From assembly GCA_026182355.1 (NCBI GenBank), contig JAPFBL010001617.1:5129001-5193000 (forward strand): a DNA stretch of 64,000 bases. The letters are read 5' to 3'. Source of the stretch: Hermatobates lingyangjiaoensis (Eukaryota; Arthropoda; Insecta; Hemiptera; Hermatobatidae). Shown one piece after another: positions 1 through 13,160 of the stretch (positions are counted from its first letter, which is position 1; every line of letters begins with the position of its first letter). Position numbers and translations under genes: made by a program. The notes under the pieces are model-generated. The model saw only the letters and a program-made list of their open reading frames with translations. It did not search any database and was not told the origin of the DNA.

Positions 1-146
1 CTCTACAATGAGTAAATAACATATAATAACTGATTGTTATTTATGTTATTATATTCTACCATAGAAGAAAATAAAGAAATTATTACTGTTCGAAAACATG
101 TTGTTGACTGTGCACATAATGTTGTTTTGTGTATCGAATTGAAAGT
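1..146 (+). pseudogene. Helitron type 2 helicase scrap joined to a Penelope-LTR-like tail
   Basis: Bases 1-40 match the segment at 5424-5460 (starting ctctacaatgagtaaata). From about 48 the sequence matches 5466-5545, which lies in the helicase part of a Helitron type 2 copy; the same region occurs reversed at about 12170-12250. The piece is cut by the window edge and diverges after about 146. It is non-coding debris. Its value is that the LTR/Helitron junction is shared with the second locus. Confidence 0.6.
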
Positions 147-413
147 AAGAATAGTAAGAAAAGAAGATGCCGAGGTTAGGGGAAAGTCTATATGAAAGGC
201 GAGGTTGATTGGGGAAGTTAGTGAATCTAGAAGGAGAAGAGGATAAGAGGGGTATCCTTGAGGATACCTATAGGTTAGTGGGTACTCACAAACCATTCAC
301 AGATACAACAACACAAAAAGTTACTTCCATCTTTTCTCTCACTTTCTCCTCAAGACGTATTTAATAAAAATTATAAAAGAGATAGTAAGTATGTGTGTAT
401 AATGTTTTTGTAC
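147..413. other. No recognised feature
   Basis: Purine-rich on the plus strand around 150-250. An open frame spans 3-296 on the minus strand, but it runs through the repeat junction and shows no recognisable domain, so I do not call it a gene. Confidence 0.5.
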
Positions 414-436
414 TTATATATATGATATATATGACA

Positions 437-2439
<2,003 letters not shown>

Positions 2440-2835
2440 GAGCAGGAGAGATGAGAGGAGGAGCCAAAAGGAAGGTGGACGGACAGACTTCTCCATGATA
2501 TTCCTTCACGGCTGGTGCGGAAACATGGAAAAATAGACTTCCATTTAACTCAATTGTCTGGACATGGAAACTTCCGTAAGTACCTACACAGAATTGGCAT
2601 GACTGAGACACCTGTATGTGTCCATTGCACGTCCAGCGAAGAGGACGACGCTGAGCGCACCTCTTCGACTGCACTAAGTGGGAGGTAACTCGCAAGAAGC
2701 TGAAAACAATGATATGAGGCGTTACTCCTGAAACGTTTATAGAAAAAATCATTGACGATAAGAACACATGGAGACATGTAAAAAGTTTTGTCCACATTGT
2801 CCTCGACCAAAAGAAGCATATAGGCAATGTGGATA
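2440..2835 (+). pseudogene. LINE (R1/LOA-like) C-terminal fragment
   Basis: Plus-strand reading around 2540-2660 gives LTQLSGHGNFRKYLHRIG, then a Cys/His stretch with CVHC and SEEDDAER. This is the layout at the end of R1/LOA-type LINE proteins: the end of the RNase H or linker region (L-T-GHG-x-F-x-YL-x-R) followed by the C-terminal zinc knuckle. After that the frame is broken by stops and only scattered similarity remains. The 5' part of the element is absent. GC content is higher than the flanks, in keeping with a formerly coding insert. Clade assignment is tentative. Confidence 0.65.
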
Positions 2836-4544
2836 CAGTAGCTGCATACTAAAGGCATGAACCCCAAAAGGAAAGTGAGGTGGTGAACAGAGAAATTCTC
2901 TAGAAAGAAGAGAAATATCAGAACAGAAGACGACCACGTTGCTGGAAGAAATACCTAACCTGAAGAAATGTGATAAACGGTTCCAGATCAGTGACCTTAA
3001 ATTGGTATTCTGGCTAACTGGGAGCCCAACACTACGTGTGTAAATGCATTTCACCTCCTTCCCATCCCCACCCCAACAAAAAATTATTATTATCATAATA
3101 TTATTTAATATTCTATGTTTCCGAATAATATGGGTTTTAGGAAATAGTTGTTTTTCATCTAACAGTCTGTCTACATCTTTCCTTCTTTTCTTCTCTTCTG
3201 ATCTCCTCGTAAAGCGGAAGTGTTGTTTGAAATTCAATCTTAGCTTGTGGTCTGTTTTGGTATGTATTTATTTTAATTTTGTGAAGTCCAGTCTACTATC
3301 AAAATAAACTTCTTAGGTAATCAATCACTTTGTATGCTAATCATTTAAAGGTGTTTACTTAACTGTAAGTAATCTAAGTTCAGCAATCAAAAACATAAAT
3401 CAACTTTGAGCTTTCGGCTGATTTTTTTTTTTGAAAACCCAAAACAAACCTTCCATACCAGTAAATTGAAATAACTTATATCAATGAAACTAAGTTTCTG
3501 TTAATAAATTTAAAAGTGAAATTATTTTAATAAAGAATGAGGCAATTCGTAATCATTATCTTACCACTTGTGCCCTCCCATCTGAGCAGTGAGTTGGTGC
3601 CAGGTGCAAGCCTATAGAAAGGAATGTATTTCCCACAAGGCTCGCACAGAAGCTGCGGCTCCACTACGTGAGCAGAACTCACATATTTCCGCTGGGAGAC
3701 ACCGGCCGCCAATCTCTTTTAAAAGAAAACCATGTATTCTAGAGAACGTGACTCTCCACTATAACAAGAATCCAATTATTTTTGATCCTGTAGTTTTTTT
3801 CAAACCAAAATTACCAGATGAGACCAAGATCCAATCAGGCAATAAATCGGTTTGGCAGAGGTTTAGAGGCCTTTGAATCTCAATTCTGTCCTACAGTCAT
3901 TACTTTACTAACTGAGGTAGAACCTCTACTACTTTCACAAAAAGCAATATTTATCTTAGTTCTCAATTCAACGAACGAACTAGCATGTATGAGATGGTTA
4001 CTATTTCAATGTTTTTGAATGTATATTTACGGCATGTCTGTCTGTGTGCCCTATGAAATCCTAAATAGCTTTATTATTCTTCATGAAATTTTACATGTTA
4101 ATTTAGAATGACCCTAAAAAAATTTTAATAGATTGTCAGTCAATGGAAGTAATTCTTTTTTTAAATTTAATTATGAAATAATCTCATTTTAATAATACAT
4201 ATTTGCATTGTCTTCATTTATTTACCTAATCTCTAAAGTTCATGTTATGAACATTTAAAATTAACTTAATTTAAGAGTATTAATATAATTTAATATTAGC
4301 ATTATAATTAAAGTTTAAGACGATCCCTTCATCACATAAAAAGAAAAGATAATAAAAAATGATCAATTATGAAAAAAAAGACAATTAAAATAGAACTCTT
4401 AAGATAGAAATATGAAAATAACAGTTCATACCATGAGGATATCAAGTAAAACTCTTTCAGAAAATTGGATACACGATAACTAAAAGATACAAGATACAAT
4501 CAACAACCTGTAGACTTGAATTACAAATCGAAAAGTGTAATACC
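2836..4544. other. No gene recognised; GC-richer patch at 3560-3720
   Basis: Mostly AT-rich. The patch at about 3560-3720 has mixed composition and overlapping short open frames on both strands, but no motif I can name. It could be another decayed LINE segment or a conserved non-coding piece. Confidence 0.4.
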
Positions 4545-4835
4545 CAAGCATTTCAAGCAGTTCTTTTATGAAGTTTTGTCGATGATGTCTATGTGTGTGT
4601 GGGTGGGTGGGTGAGTATGTATCCAAAGTTTGTGGACACCCTACGGTCCAGAATCTTTGATGGATCAAGTTGATACTTTACACAATAATAGGCCTCATAG
4701 TGTAGATAAGTCCTATTGTTTCGGAGCAAATATGCATGATGGGAAAGTCACTTTTTGGCCAAAAACACGATTTTTAGACTACATTTTTTTTCTCCTAAAC
4801 TTCGAATTCTAGAGTTTTAAAAATTTGGTATTATC
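4545..4835 (+). repeat. Family B repeat, partial copy
   Basis: Carries the characteristic order of blocks: cgatgatgtct, a TG/GGGT tract, tacggtccagaatctttgat, ggatcaagttgata, then gcatgatgggaaagtcact. The same order occurs in the right arm of the 27-31 kb palindrome and in the 51-kb copy. It ends where the Helitron type 2 sequence begins (ccaaaacct). Confidence 0.8.
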
Positions 4836-6100
4836 TTCCAAAACCTAATATAAATGATGTCAAATGATTAAATAATACTTTTTCGACCCAAATTATAATG
4901 ATTTAATTATAATAAATTTAGAAGGAGAAAATTTAATGAATAATCGACGAGAATATGAAATAATTATTTAATATATCAACAAATGATATTTATTATAGCT
5001 AACAGAAATTAACACATCGATATAAGTAAAATATTAACAGTACACAATTATGTCCGTAATCAAAAGACTTTGTCATAATGCCTATATTTTCTTCTTTTTT
5101 TTATATCTATTTCAATAAAAATGATAGAGTAGGGCTCCCAATACATCGGAAGATACAGGAGAGTTATTAATAAAACTAAATATACACTCCATACCCGCAC
5201 CCACTTCCATCCTATTCCCAGTCAGTTGACCCCAGACACTCACCCTTAGGTATGTACTCTCTTCCTTATTTTATTTTGTACCATTTATTTTATACTATAG
5301 ATAACTCTCGGATCACATTGTACTTCTTTAGTTAATGCCTGAAGAAGAACACTACGTGTTCGAAACACGTTGTTTATACTATTAAATTTCTATCTGTGGA
5401 GACTTTTTCATTAGCTTTTTACTCTACAATGAGTAAATACCATATAATAACTGATTGTACTACCTTAGAAGAAAATAAAGGAATTATTACTGTCCGAAGA
5501 CATGTTTATCCGTGAACATAATATTGATTAGTGTATTGAATACATTTACTCTTCATTCGCCATCTCTCATATATTGTTCACAGAATATCTACATAAGTTA
5601 GTTCCTTTTAACGAGACACACAGTGAAATTAATCATAGGTTCATTGAATAATTTCCAGGAGACTAATTTCCAGTTGTGACAATATCTGTCATATAACTCG
5701 GATTGTATAGGAACAGAACCCACACATAATCCTCAAGAATTTCTTGACTCACTAGAGTTGTCTGGATTGCTCCAACATAAGGTAGAACTGAAAAAGAAAG
5801 CTCCTGTCTTATGTATGTATGAGAAACATTGATCCACCGCGCTTATGTAACCAAACAAGAATAATAACTGAGGAGCTTTATAATAATGTCATTGTTTATA
5901 AAATTGTCGCATCACAGTGTCAAGGGTAATAGTTTTAATTCCATGATTGAATATTGTTTTATCTGAAGGGGACAACATTCCTTTTTTAAGGATTAAATTT
6001 TCAATTTAGTTAGGATTTTACTTGACTATTCATAAGTTTCAAGGAGAGACTCTATAGAAAGTTTTAGTTCATTTATGAAATACACCATTTCAACATGGCC
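4836..6100 (+). mobile_element. Helitron type 2, degenerate plus-strand copy
   Basis: Matches the reverse complement of 11640-13160 in several blocks. The best block is 5690-5990, which reads as the C-terminal part of a Pif1-like Helitron helicase with many substitutions and stops. The Walker A region near 5120-5170 is disrupted, and a foreign segment at about 5190-5455 splits the element. The 3' end is truncated near 6095, so no CTAG terminus is seen. It is non-functional. Confidence 0.7.
5190..5455 (+). repeat. Penelope-LTR-like insert inside a Helitron
   Basis: Relative to the other Helitron type 2 copy this segment is extra. At 5339-5366 it contains CTGAAGA, a perfect 6-bp hairpin (GAACAC-TAC-GTGTTC), then GAAAC. 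That hairpin and its flanks resemble both the LTR-like tails of Penelope elements and a hammerhead core. Its right end (ctctacaatgagtaaata) recurs at the start of the window. Assignment to Penelope is inference from the motif and from the similar tail at 61860-61960. Confidence 0.5.
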
Positions 6101-7469
6101 AATTTACATCCATCAGTGTAGATAATATAATTAGTACGATATACATACTGTACGATAAAATACTGAACGATCACTAATTTCATCCTTTGTTTATACACAC
6201 ATATATAATTAGCAATTCAAATATTTATTTGAGTAGACTTATACTGAAGCAAAAAATAACACAGGACAGAAAACAGAACCAACACTTACTACGATCCACA
6301 TTTCGGGCACTAGTTTGTCATTAGAAGAGGTTATGAATCAAGAGATATATTCGCAGGTAGGCAAATCGAAGGAAAGTTGTTTAAATAGTACTTTGACTTT
6401 TTTTGGACAGGTCAATTAAATTGTATATATAGCAGGTATTTTTATTTTTGAATATAAAGAATAACATATAACATATACCTTCTATAATAACGTATACATT
6501 ATTTTGTCAATTTTATGAAATACTACAACCCTATATAGTTTAAAAATAATTAAAAAAAACAATGGAAAACTTAATGAGGTGGAGGAAAGTGAGAATAGTA
6601 GGAGTGTGAGTGGTTTTTGAATTGAAGTGAGATACTAAAGAAAAAAAAGGTGGTCCTGCAGGGAATAAAGGGTGGTTTTTAATTACTGACAAGCCTAGAG
6701 GGAGTTTAATACGTCACTGAAGAGATGGGCCCAAGGCGGAAAGATCTGCAACGTCAGTTAATGCCGGAAAGAGAAGGAAGGCATTAGGCAGGGAGATTGG
6801 AAGCGAAGGCTGAGGGGAGACGACTTGATATGCTGCCACATCAAAGCGACCGTCTGGCCTGACCCTCTTCACGCCAATCACTCATCATTGATATTAATCA
6901 CTCCAACGTAAATAACAATATTACTATCTATTTCATCAACAAGCAGGTTTTATCTGAGTAAAAACAGTTTTGTACTATAACATAGCTCTCAAACCACAAT
7001 CAATAAACAGTCATTGTATGAAAAACACACTAAAATTCAAAATAATTCTACCTCTTAAAACTCACACAGCCCCAGTAATATAAATTATATACATTAACGG
7101 GCCTACCAAAATATAAAACCTTATTAATTTCAAAACACATTAATCTATTATTATTATATTTAATAGAGTTTACAACTATTTATTTTAATGTTGATAATGA
7201 ATTAAATAAATTATGTAATTATTTAATTAATATAATAGCATTACCTTCAAAAGAAATCTGGTCTACTTAAAAGGTTAATTTGATTATCTCCAAACACTAT
7301 AATCAATTGAACACTCGTTTTTAAGATCGTTATTTAAAGTTAAAAGGACTTATAATTACAGACTTTGAAATAAGTCTCATAAATATAATAAATACCTGTT
7401 TGTTCTGTATTCTCTTCAAAAGAAGAACTTTATATTATTGAGAAAATACCTGAATTAATTTATAACTGA
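6101..7469. other. No gene; GC-richer island at about 6570-6890
   Basis: The island is purine-rich at first (gtggaggaaagtgagaatag) and then GC-rich to about 6880. It has no convincing long frame and no other copy in the window. The rest is AT-rich without structure I recognise. Confidence 0.45.
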
Positions 7470-7587
7470 CTAGCAGACGTGCCCATCTTTGAGGGCTATT
7501 TTACAAAATTTCAGAGATGATAGTGTTATTTCAAAATATTATTAAAAAAAATATAAAATAGGTACACATATATTTATTACCTCAGTG

Positions 7588-8110
7588 TTAAGTAAGCGCC
7601 TCTGTATACACCACATTAGCTGTCTGCTCTTGAGGTGCATGGAAGAACAGAGAGTTGGAACCTCTGACTCTTGAGCAAGCAACATACAGTTGACCATGTG
7701 CGAAACACTTAATCTCACTCACTTCAATTCCTGCCCTAGACAGAGTTTGGCCTAGCGACTTCTTTACCGTCATCGCGAAACAGATGCTGAGGGGAAATTG
7801 CAACCATTTGAATTGAAAGGGACAGTTACTAGATATCAATGGTATGCGTGGTATAAACACTAACTCCCCAGAACCAAACCCAGTCATGATATCAGTCTCT
7901 ATGATGTATCTGTGCAAAGCACAAATTTGGAGTCGTCTCAAGTTTCCACATTTTTGGAGCACTGAAGTTTTGAAACAGCCTGATTCGTGCCCCTACTTTA
8001 AGTTTTAAGTAATGAGCAGTCACGGAGTAATGAAATTCAATTGGATAATGAACTACTTCCTCATCACTAATCACTCTGCTTACTGACTTGTAAGTTCTTC
8101 CTCAGTTTGA
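7588..8110 (-). pseudogene. Helitron helicase C-terminal fragment
   Basis: Two minus-strand frames together cover the end of a Pif1/RecD-like Helitron helicase. The upstream part reads SRVISDEEVVHYPIEF. After a frameshift near 7930, the downstream part reads IIETDIMTGFGSGELVFIPR, then FPLSICFAMTVKKSLGQTLS and CFAHGQLYVACSRV. The last two correspond to the conserved helicase motifs near the C-terminus (family consensus FAMTINKSQGQSL and HGQLYVALSRV). In this copy the usual NKSQGQ reads KKSLGQ. The Walker A and B region is not in this element. It is a relic with no independent function. Confidence 0.85.
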
Positions 8111-8385
8111 TATAGTGCAAGAACTTGTTTATTCATTTTTTCTACCTGCTCATTTGAAGGGGTACAAAGCCAGGTATTCTGAATAGATGGCAGATCTTGA
8201 ACACTCAGAAAACCTTGTCAATTATCTCTTGCTGAGAGGTTAAATGCAAATGAAATTGAAATCAACTAGCAATACCTGTATATTTTCAAAACAAACATGA
8301 CTGTGAAGTTAGCCAAAGACCGCATAAAAGCCCATGACTTTGCTTATACGTTGAATTTTCAATCCATTCAAAGCTTAGATTTTAA

Positions 8386-8611
8386 TTTATATTAGAAATA
8401 GGTAAAACCGTTATACCTCGTAAGATGATCTTGGAGTCGTTGGAGCGCTTTCGGACCTTGTTCATCTTTGATCGCAACAAACCGTTATTAGATCAGATGG
8501 ACAAGGTCCGAAAGCGCTCCAACGACTCCAAGATCATCTTACGAGGTATAACGGTTTTACCTATTTCTAAAATAAATCATACTAACCTCAGTGGTATTAA
8601 CAATGCATGTA
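8386..8611. mobile_element. Foldback element FB-P, copy 1, with 12-bp target-site duplication
   Basis: A 226-bp insert is flanked by the direct repeat cttagattttaa (8374-8385 and 8612-8623). Inside are two 76-bp inverted arms (8392-8467 and 8495-8570) that differ at one position and surround a 27-bp loop. After the second arm comes a unique tail ending in ctaacctcagtggta...gcatgta, shared with the copy at 59 kb. The empty site is visible in Helitron copy 2 near 18889-18921. Each arm carries the core ggagcgctttcggac. Nothing is encoded, and retro-insertion by a Penelope-type machinery is inferred. Confidence 0.85.
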
Positions 8612-8931
8612 CTTAGATTTTAAGTTAAACATACACAAACCTACTGTCAAAGTTTGCTATGCCTTATGGTGGCTGAGCTTACTTGTGACAAAATTTTGCG
8701 GACAAACCGACAGACAGGAATTTTTCTAATGATGGATTCGGTTTCTCTAATGTATGAAACGTAAAGATAACTTGAAACGAGTCAGTTCTAAGCAATGTAC
8801 AGACAAAACCTTTCTTTTATTTACATAGATTTTTAAACTGAATAAAAGAGAGTAAACGCTTTAATTCTGTTTCAGTGGTAAATGTATGGAAGGAGAAGAT
8901 AATAACTGCATGTATAATTAGAAAAAAAATA

Positions 8932-9005
8932 TTTCGTTCTTATTTTACTATAAGTAAAGTATAGTTAAGAAAAAAATCCATTTCGAGATTTTGACAGATT
9001 TACAC
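8932..9005 (+). repeat. Family B terminal fragment
   Basis: Starts with ttactataagtaaagtata and continues through the cgagattttgaca block found at the start of plus-oriented family B copies. Only the first roughly 75 bp are present. Confidence 0.7.
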
Positions 9006-9514
9006 GTTTTAGAGTCCTCTAAATCCATTATTAATAACCTTTTTGATAATGTTGTAGGTGGGTGTGACTCACTGTACATTCTATATATACTCTACAAGTC
9101 ACATCTTAAAAACTTAATGAAACTCAACAGATACATAGTTCTAGGTATGAATAGGGATCCTTGGTTTTTCAACAGTATTGCATCATTGTATTTGTACTTT
9201 AATTGGAGAGGGGTAGTATTTTTTTTAGTGTTTCTGGTCATTCTAGCATCATGAAAGTATGTATTTGGTATTGCTTTAATATATATTTTAAATTATAAAA
9301 AGTGCATAAGTTTGGTGTTGTAAGAGACAATATGACACTAGAAGAGACACCTATTCAGTTCCACCTATAGGCCTTTGTTGGATTTGTCTACTTTAATTTG
9401 ATTAACTTTTGTAGAGATCGAAAGGTCTGGTTAGGTTGCAGGGGTCGTAGAAAACACACATGAGCCAAATATTGACCCTTTGTGATTCCATACAATCAAC
9501 ATTCTACATTGAGT
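9006..9514. other. No gene recognised
   Basis: One open frame (8991-9254) starts in the family B fragment and has no recognisable motif. The remainder is AT-rich. Confidence 0.5.
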
Positions 9515-9720
9515 CCTAAATTTAGAGTAGGGATCTTCAAAGAGCACCTGATATCGCATAGGCTCGTGACCAACGGCTTAACGCCCTCTCCGAGGGCAAC
9601 GTGCTCAGATGTTTTCATCTCTTACGTGAATAATTCAAGAGCCGCATGGGTATTGAAACCCTGATCTACCAGTCCAGATCCGTTAGCTCCAGAGCCAGTG
9701 AGCTACCCTGGCCACCTGGG
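9515..9720 (-). mobile_element. tRNA-derived SINE, copy 1
   Basis: Minus-strand reading starts with a tRNA-like head: box A like TAGCTCACTGGC, and box B like GGGTTTCAATACC. After it comes a body with GAGAGGGCGTTAAGCCGTTGG and GATCCCTACTCTAAA. The body is shared with the copies at 14.7 and 41.2 kb. That combination (Pol III promoter head, conserved central body, A/T-rich tail) is the normal SINE layout. The partner LINE is not identified. Confidence 0.85.
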
Positions 9721-10625
9721 GATCAAAATAACTGAATTATTGGAAGACTATTAGGTTAATAATCAGTTCTTCATTCTAGTAATTCACATTGAAGATAATG
9801 AAGTACAAAAAATGACATAATCATTAACATAATTAGAATATGATTTATTGTAAAAAAAATAATTCAAATAAAATATTATTTATAATATTTACATTAATTT
9901 AAAATCTATAAGTCATTAATCTTTTTCAGATGTTTTATTTTTAAAACACAACTCATAATGTTCTTCTCATATTACTGTTTAACTAACAAATCTAGTAGTT
10001 TTCATTTCATTACATCTAAACAGGAAATTGAAAATAATCCGTCCCAAGAAATAATAATAATTTCTGTAATAAAATCCTAATTGATTTGTTACGTTGATAC
10101 TCGTATAATCTCTCTGAAATGATACAGAAAACAAGTTTACAGCACAATTAACCATATAAACTCTACCATAAGTAATTGAAAAGGCATTAATTACATCGAT
10201 TATCTTTTCATTGCATTTAATGATCTGTTTAGTAATAATTTGAATGACTGTTGCTAATCATACATTTTAGTTAAAGGCTACTTGTTTCAAGTGCTGTGAG
10301 ATGATTAAATTTCTCTTATGATTAGTTAAATAGGGATGACTACATTTATTTTGGTGATAATCAATTACTAAATTGATTTTCAATGAGTTCAAGGCATGCC
10401 ACTCCAGGTATTTATACCATATCATTGACACAGATCTATAGTTAAGCAACATTATCTTTCACATCAAACAAGTTGATAATGCTGGTCTCAAATCATTTTT
10501 AGTCTCCATATTCTTGATAACAACCAGTACCGCGTCGAAGGTATGAAGCCCCTGTGGCAAATATCCCCCTCCATAACTCAATAATGACCAAAAAAAAAAT
10601 AAAACAACTTAAATTTTATTATATA
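9721..10625. other. AT-rich, no gene recognised
   Basis: No domain-bearing frame, no repeat shared with other parts of the window and no tandem structure were seen. Confidence 0.5.
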
Positions 10626-11453
10626 CTAGACTACCCGTGACCCTTTGTGGGTCAGAAATTATAACAATAGGTATCGAAATTAATTCACTAAACATGGTTG
10701 ATAGGGACAATTTTAATTGTTTTTTTCTTGTTATTAAGGCACGGAAACAGATTCTTATATGGCCCAAGCTTTTGATATAGTCTTCTTAACCTGATTCACG
10801 ATATATATACAGTAAGTATATTTATCAAAATGAAAATCAGTTTAAAAAAAACATTTATTTTATCATATAAATAAATAAAACATCGATTCAAGTTATATAC
10901 ACAATGAAATACATTTAAAACAAACAAAACTTGTGAACTGAAATATCCAAGTTATTTACCTAACATAAAATAACATTAATGAAAGGAATGTGTCTTTATA
11001 ACATTACCTTAGAACATTCGTATTTTACCTGACAGTTGTGTTCAAGCTTGTTTCTAAAATTATTCATTTTTAACCTCTAATGTAGTAGTTTATTATATAT
11101 TTGTTACATTTATTTATAATACGTCATCAGTACTGTCATCAGGAAGCAAGCAAGCCTCTGAGCTACTCTTGATCGGTGCCTTTATTTTATTGCCAGTGTT
11201 TATATTTCGTAAATTTTATATTCAAAAATTTTTTTGTTACATTTATTTTTAATATATTTGCGCTACTGTCATCGGCGAGCACGCAAGACACTTGTTATCG
11301 TGGCCTCAATTTTGGGAATATAGAGATAATTTTCTTTCATTTAACATTATTCAGGTAATAAATAATATATATTCAATTTCAGGTCTCTATCTACACGGGA
11401 AATGGGTGAACAAACAAACAATCAAACAAACAAACTCACGAACTTTATATAGA
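10626..11453 (-). mobile_element. Helitron type 2-like, short non-autonomous copy
   Basis: The left edge reads a-CTAG-actacccgtgaccc, which on the minus strand is the 3' end ...GGGTCACGGGTAGTCTAG followed by T. The right edge reads on the minus strand as TCTCTATATAAAGTTCGTGAG followed by GTTT repeats, a typical insect Helitron 5' start. Nothing is encoded. Two related blocks at about 11100-11175 and 11228-11305 (gttacatttattt... with tactgtcatc) form an imperfect internal duplication. The element abuts the next Helitron; the exact right boundary is uncertain by a few bases. Confidence 0.7.
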
Positions 11454-11457
11454 GAGA

Positions 11458-13160
11458 CTAGACTACCTGTGATCCCTTAGGTCATCCAACACCCTCCTGT
11501 TTAATGCAATCATGTTCACATAAATGCAAATAAACTCTAAATTAATTCATTTCTAATAATGAACATATTCTTAAGACAGTTCTCCTTATTTGCATTTTTT
11601 GTTCAATTTGAATTTTCCAAAAAAAACTTTAATGTTTTCTTTCTATTTGACCCTACTGAGAGCAACATGTATCTATAAATGAACTAAAACTTTCTGTAGA
11701 GTTTCTCCTTGGGACTTATGAAGATTTATGACAAATGCTAATTGAATTGGAAAATAAATCCTTAAAAAAAGAATGTTTCCTCTTCAGATAGAACGATTTT
11801 CAATCTTGGAATTAAAAGTATTTTTCCATGACACCGTGATGCGATAATTTTATAAACAATGACACTATCATAAAGGTCCTCAGTTATCAGTCTTGTTCCC
11901 TTACATAAACGCGGTGAATCAATGTTTCTCATACATACACATGGAAAGAGCTTCTTTTTTGAGTTCTAGCTTATGTTTGAGCAATTCGGACAACTCTAGC
12001 GAGTCAAGCAATTCTTGAGAATTATGTGTGGCTTCTGTTCCTTCACAATCCGAGTTATCGAGTTTAAATGACAGATACTGTTTAATTTCTTCTAGATATT
12101 TTTTACTGAATTTCTCGTTCAACAGAATTAATATAGAATTTTTTGTGAACAATATTTATGGGTTGGTGAATGAAGAGTAAACATATTCAATAGACCGGTC
12201 GACATTATGTGCCCGGATAATCAATCATGTCTTCGGGCAGGGTAATCTCATTATTTTAATTCTTTTCAACTCTGTCTTCAACAATATTTAACAGAAATTT
12301 AGAGTATTCTTCACCCTCTTCTTGAACTCTTATATTGCGTGTTGAATGGAATTTAGTAAATTTGCGCCACAAGTAAGACTCTTTGATGCAATAGCATTAC
12401 AGACGTCAGCGGCACTTCCTCTCTTAACATCTGGAAGAAGTTGCCTAGAATCCCCATTGCACGCGTTAAATAAACCTCCAAATGATTAATTATTGTCACA
12501 TATATTTCTGAGAGTCCTGTCCACTGTTTCAAAACTTTCTTTCCTTGTCACTGGATATTCGTCCCAAATAATTTTGTTTGTAGCCTTTAAAAAGTCTGCT
12601 GTTGCGCTTACTATGGACTTTTGAATTTAAAATGACAAAAGTCATTTTTTCTAATATTTAAAAAAAAGCTTGAATCTATAAGGTGCTGTTCTACACCAGC
12701 CATTAATGTAGCAATTTGTCTTGAACTCCTTAATTTAGAGAGAATTTGTTTTATTAAGATCTTTCCTGTACCTCCTTTATTGAAATAGATATATCAAAAG
12801 AAGAAAATATAGACATTATGACGAAGCATAATTTTATGCTGTTAATATTTTACCTATATTAATTTGAAAATTTCTAAAACTTCTGTTAACTATAGTAAAT
12901 ATCTTTTGTTGATGTATTAAATCGTCATTTCATGTTCTCGTCGATTATTCATTAAATTTCCTCTTTATTATAATAAAGATTATTTTTAATATATTTTTAT
13001 TATATATTTTTAATTTATTATAATTAAATCATTATAATTTTGATCGAAAAACTAATAATATTTAAACTGTTCGATGTTCAAAATCACTTTGTGATCATAA
13101 AATAGCCAACACTTCTTTAGTTCACTTATACAAACAAAACGTAATTTATATCAGGTTTTG
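11458..13160 (-). mobile_element. Helitron type 2, copy with decayed helicase
   Basis: The minus-strand 3' end ...GATCACAGGTAGTCTAG lies at 11458, followed by T. A helicase pseudogene occupies 11640-12800. Similarity to the plus-strand copy at 4836 continues to about 13160 (ccaaaacct on the minus strand). The 5' terminus of the element was not identified, so the right limit is only where similarity ends. No Rep domain was seen. Confidence 0.7.
11640..12800 (-). pseudogene. Helitron Pif1-like helicase pseudogene
   Basis: Reading the minus strand in shifting frames gives the motifs in family order. Walker A GGTGK is at 12761-12775. IIWDEYPVTRKESFETVDR is the Walker B (DE) region near 12510-12570. 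FGG...GDSRQLLPDVKRG follows (consensus GGDFRQVLPVV). Then come NIRVQEEGEEYSKFLLN near 12300, LPEDMIDYP near 12215, a stretch with LNEKFSKKYLEEIKQYLSFK near 12090, and LCNGTRL-like sequence near 11900. The C-terminal motifs follow near 11700-11800. Stops and frameshifts are spread throughout, so it is dead. It covers more of the helicase than any type 1 copy here. Confidence 0.85.

Larger units (their letters stand above)
7470..8829 (-). mobile_element. Helitron type 1, copy 1 (non-autonomous)
   Basis: On the minus strand the element begins TCTATGTAAATAAAAG at 8829 and ends ...CACGTCTGCTAG at 7470. The flanking bases are A and T, the standard Helitron insertion context. After the 5' end come about 400 bp of non-coding sequence, then the last part of a Pif1-like helicase, then the 3' end. 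No Rep (HUH) domain is present, so it could move only with help in trans. A foldback element with its own target-site duplication sits inside it (8386-8611). Confidence 0.9.

Noticed and set aside
3..296. 97-codon minus-strand frame
   Set aside because: Crosses the junction of two repeats and has no motif; it is a by-product of low stop density.
2749..3237. 162-codon minus-strand frame
   Set aside because: Opposite strand to the LINE relic and mostly beyond it; composition follows AT-rich DNA and no domain is seen.
9420..9445. Possible telomere-type repeat (ggttaggttgcagg)
   Set aside because: Two partial units only.
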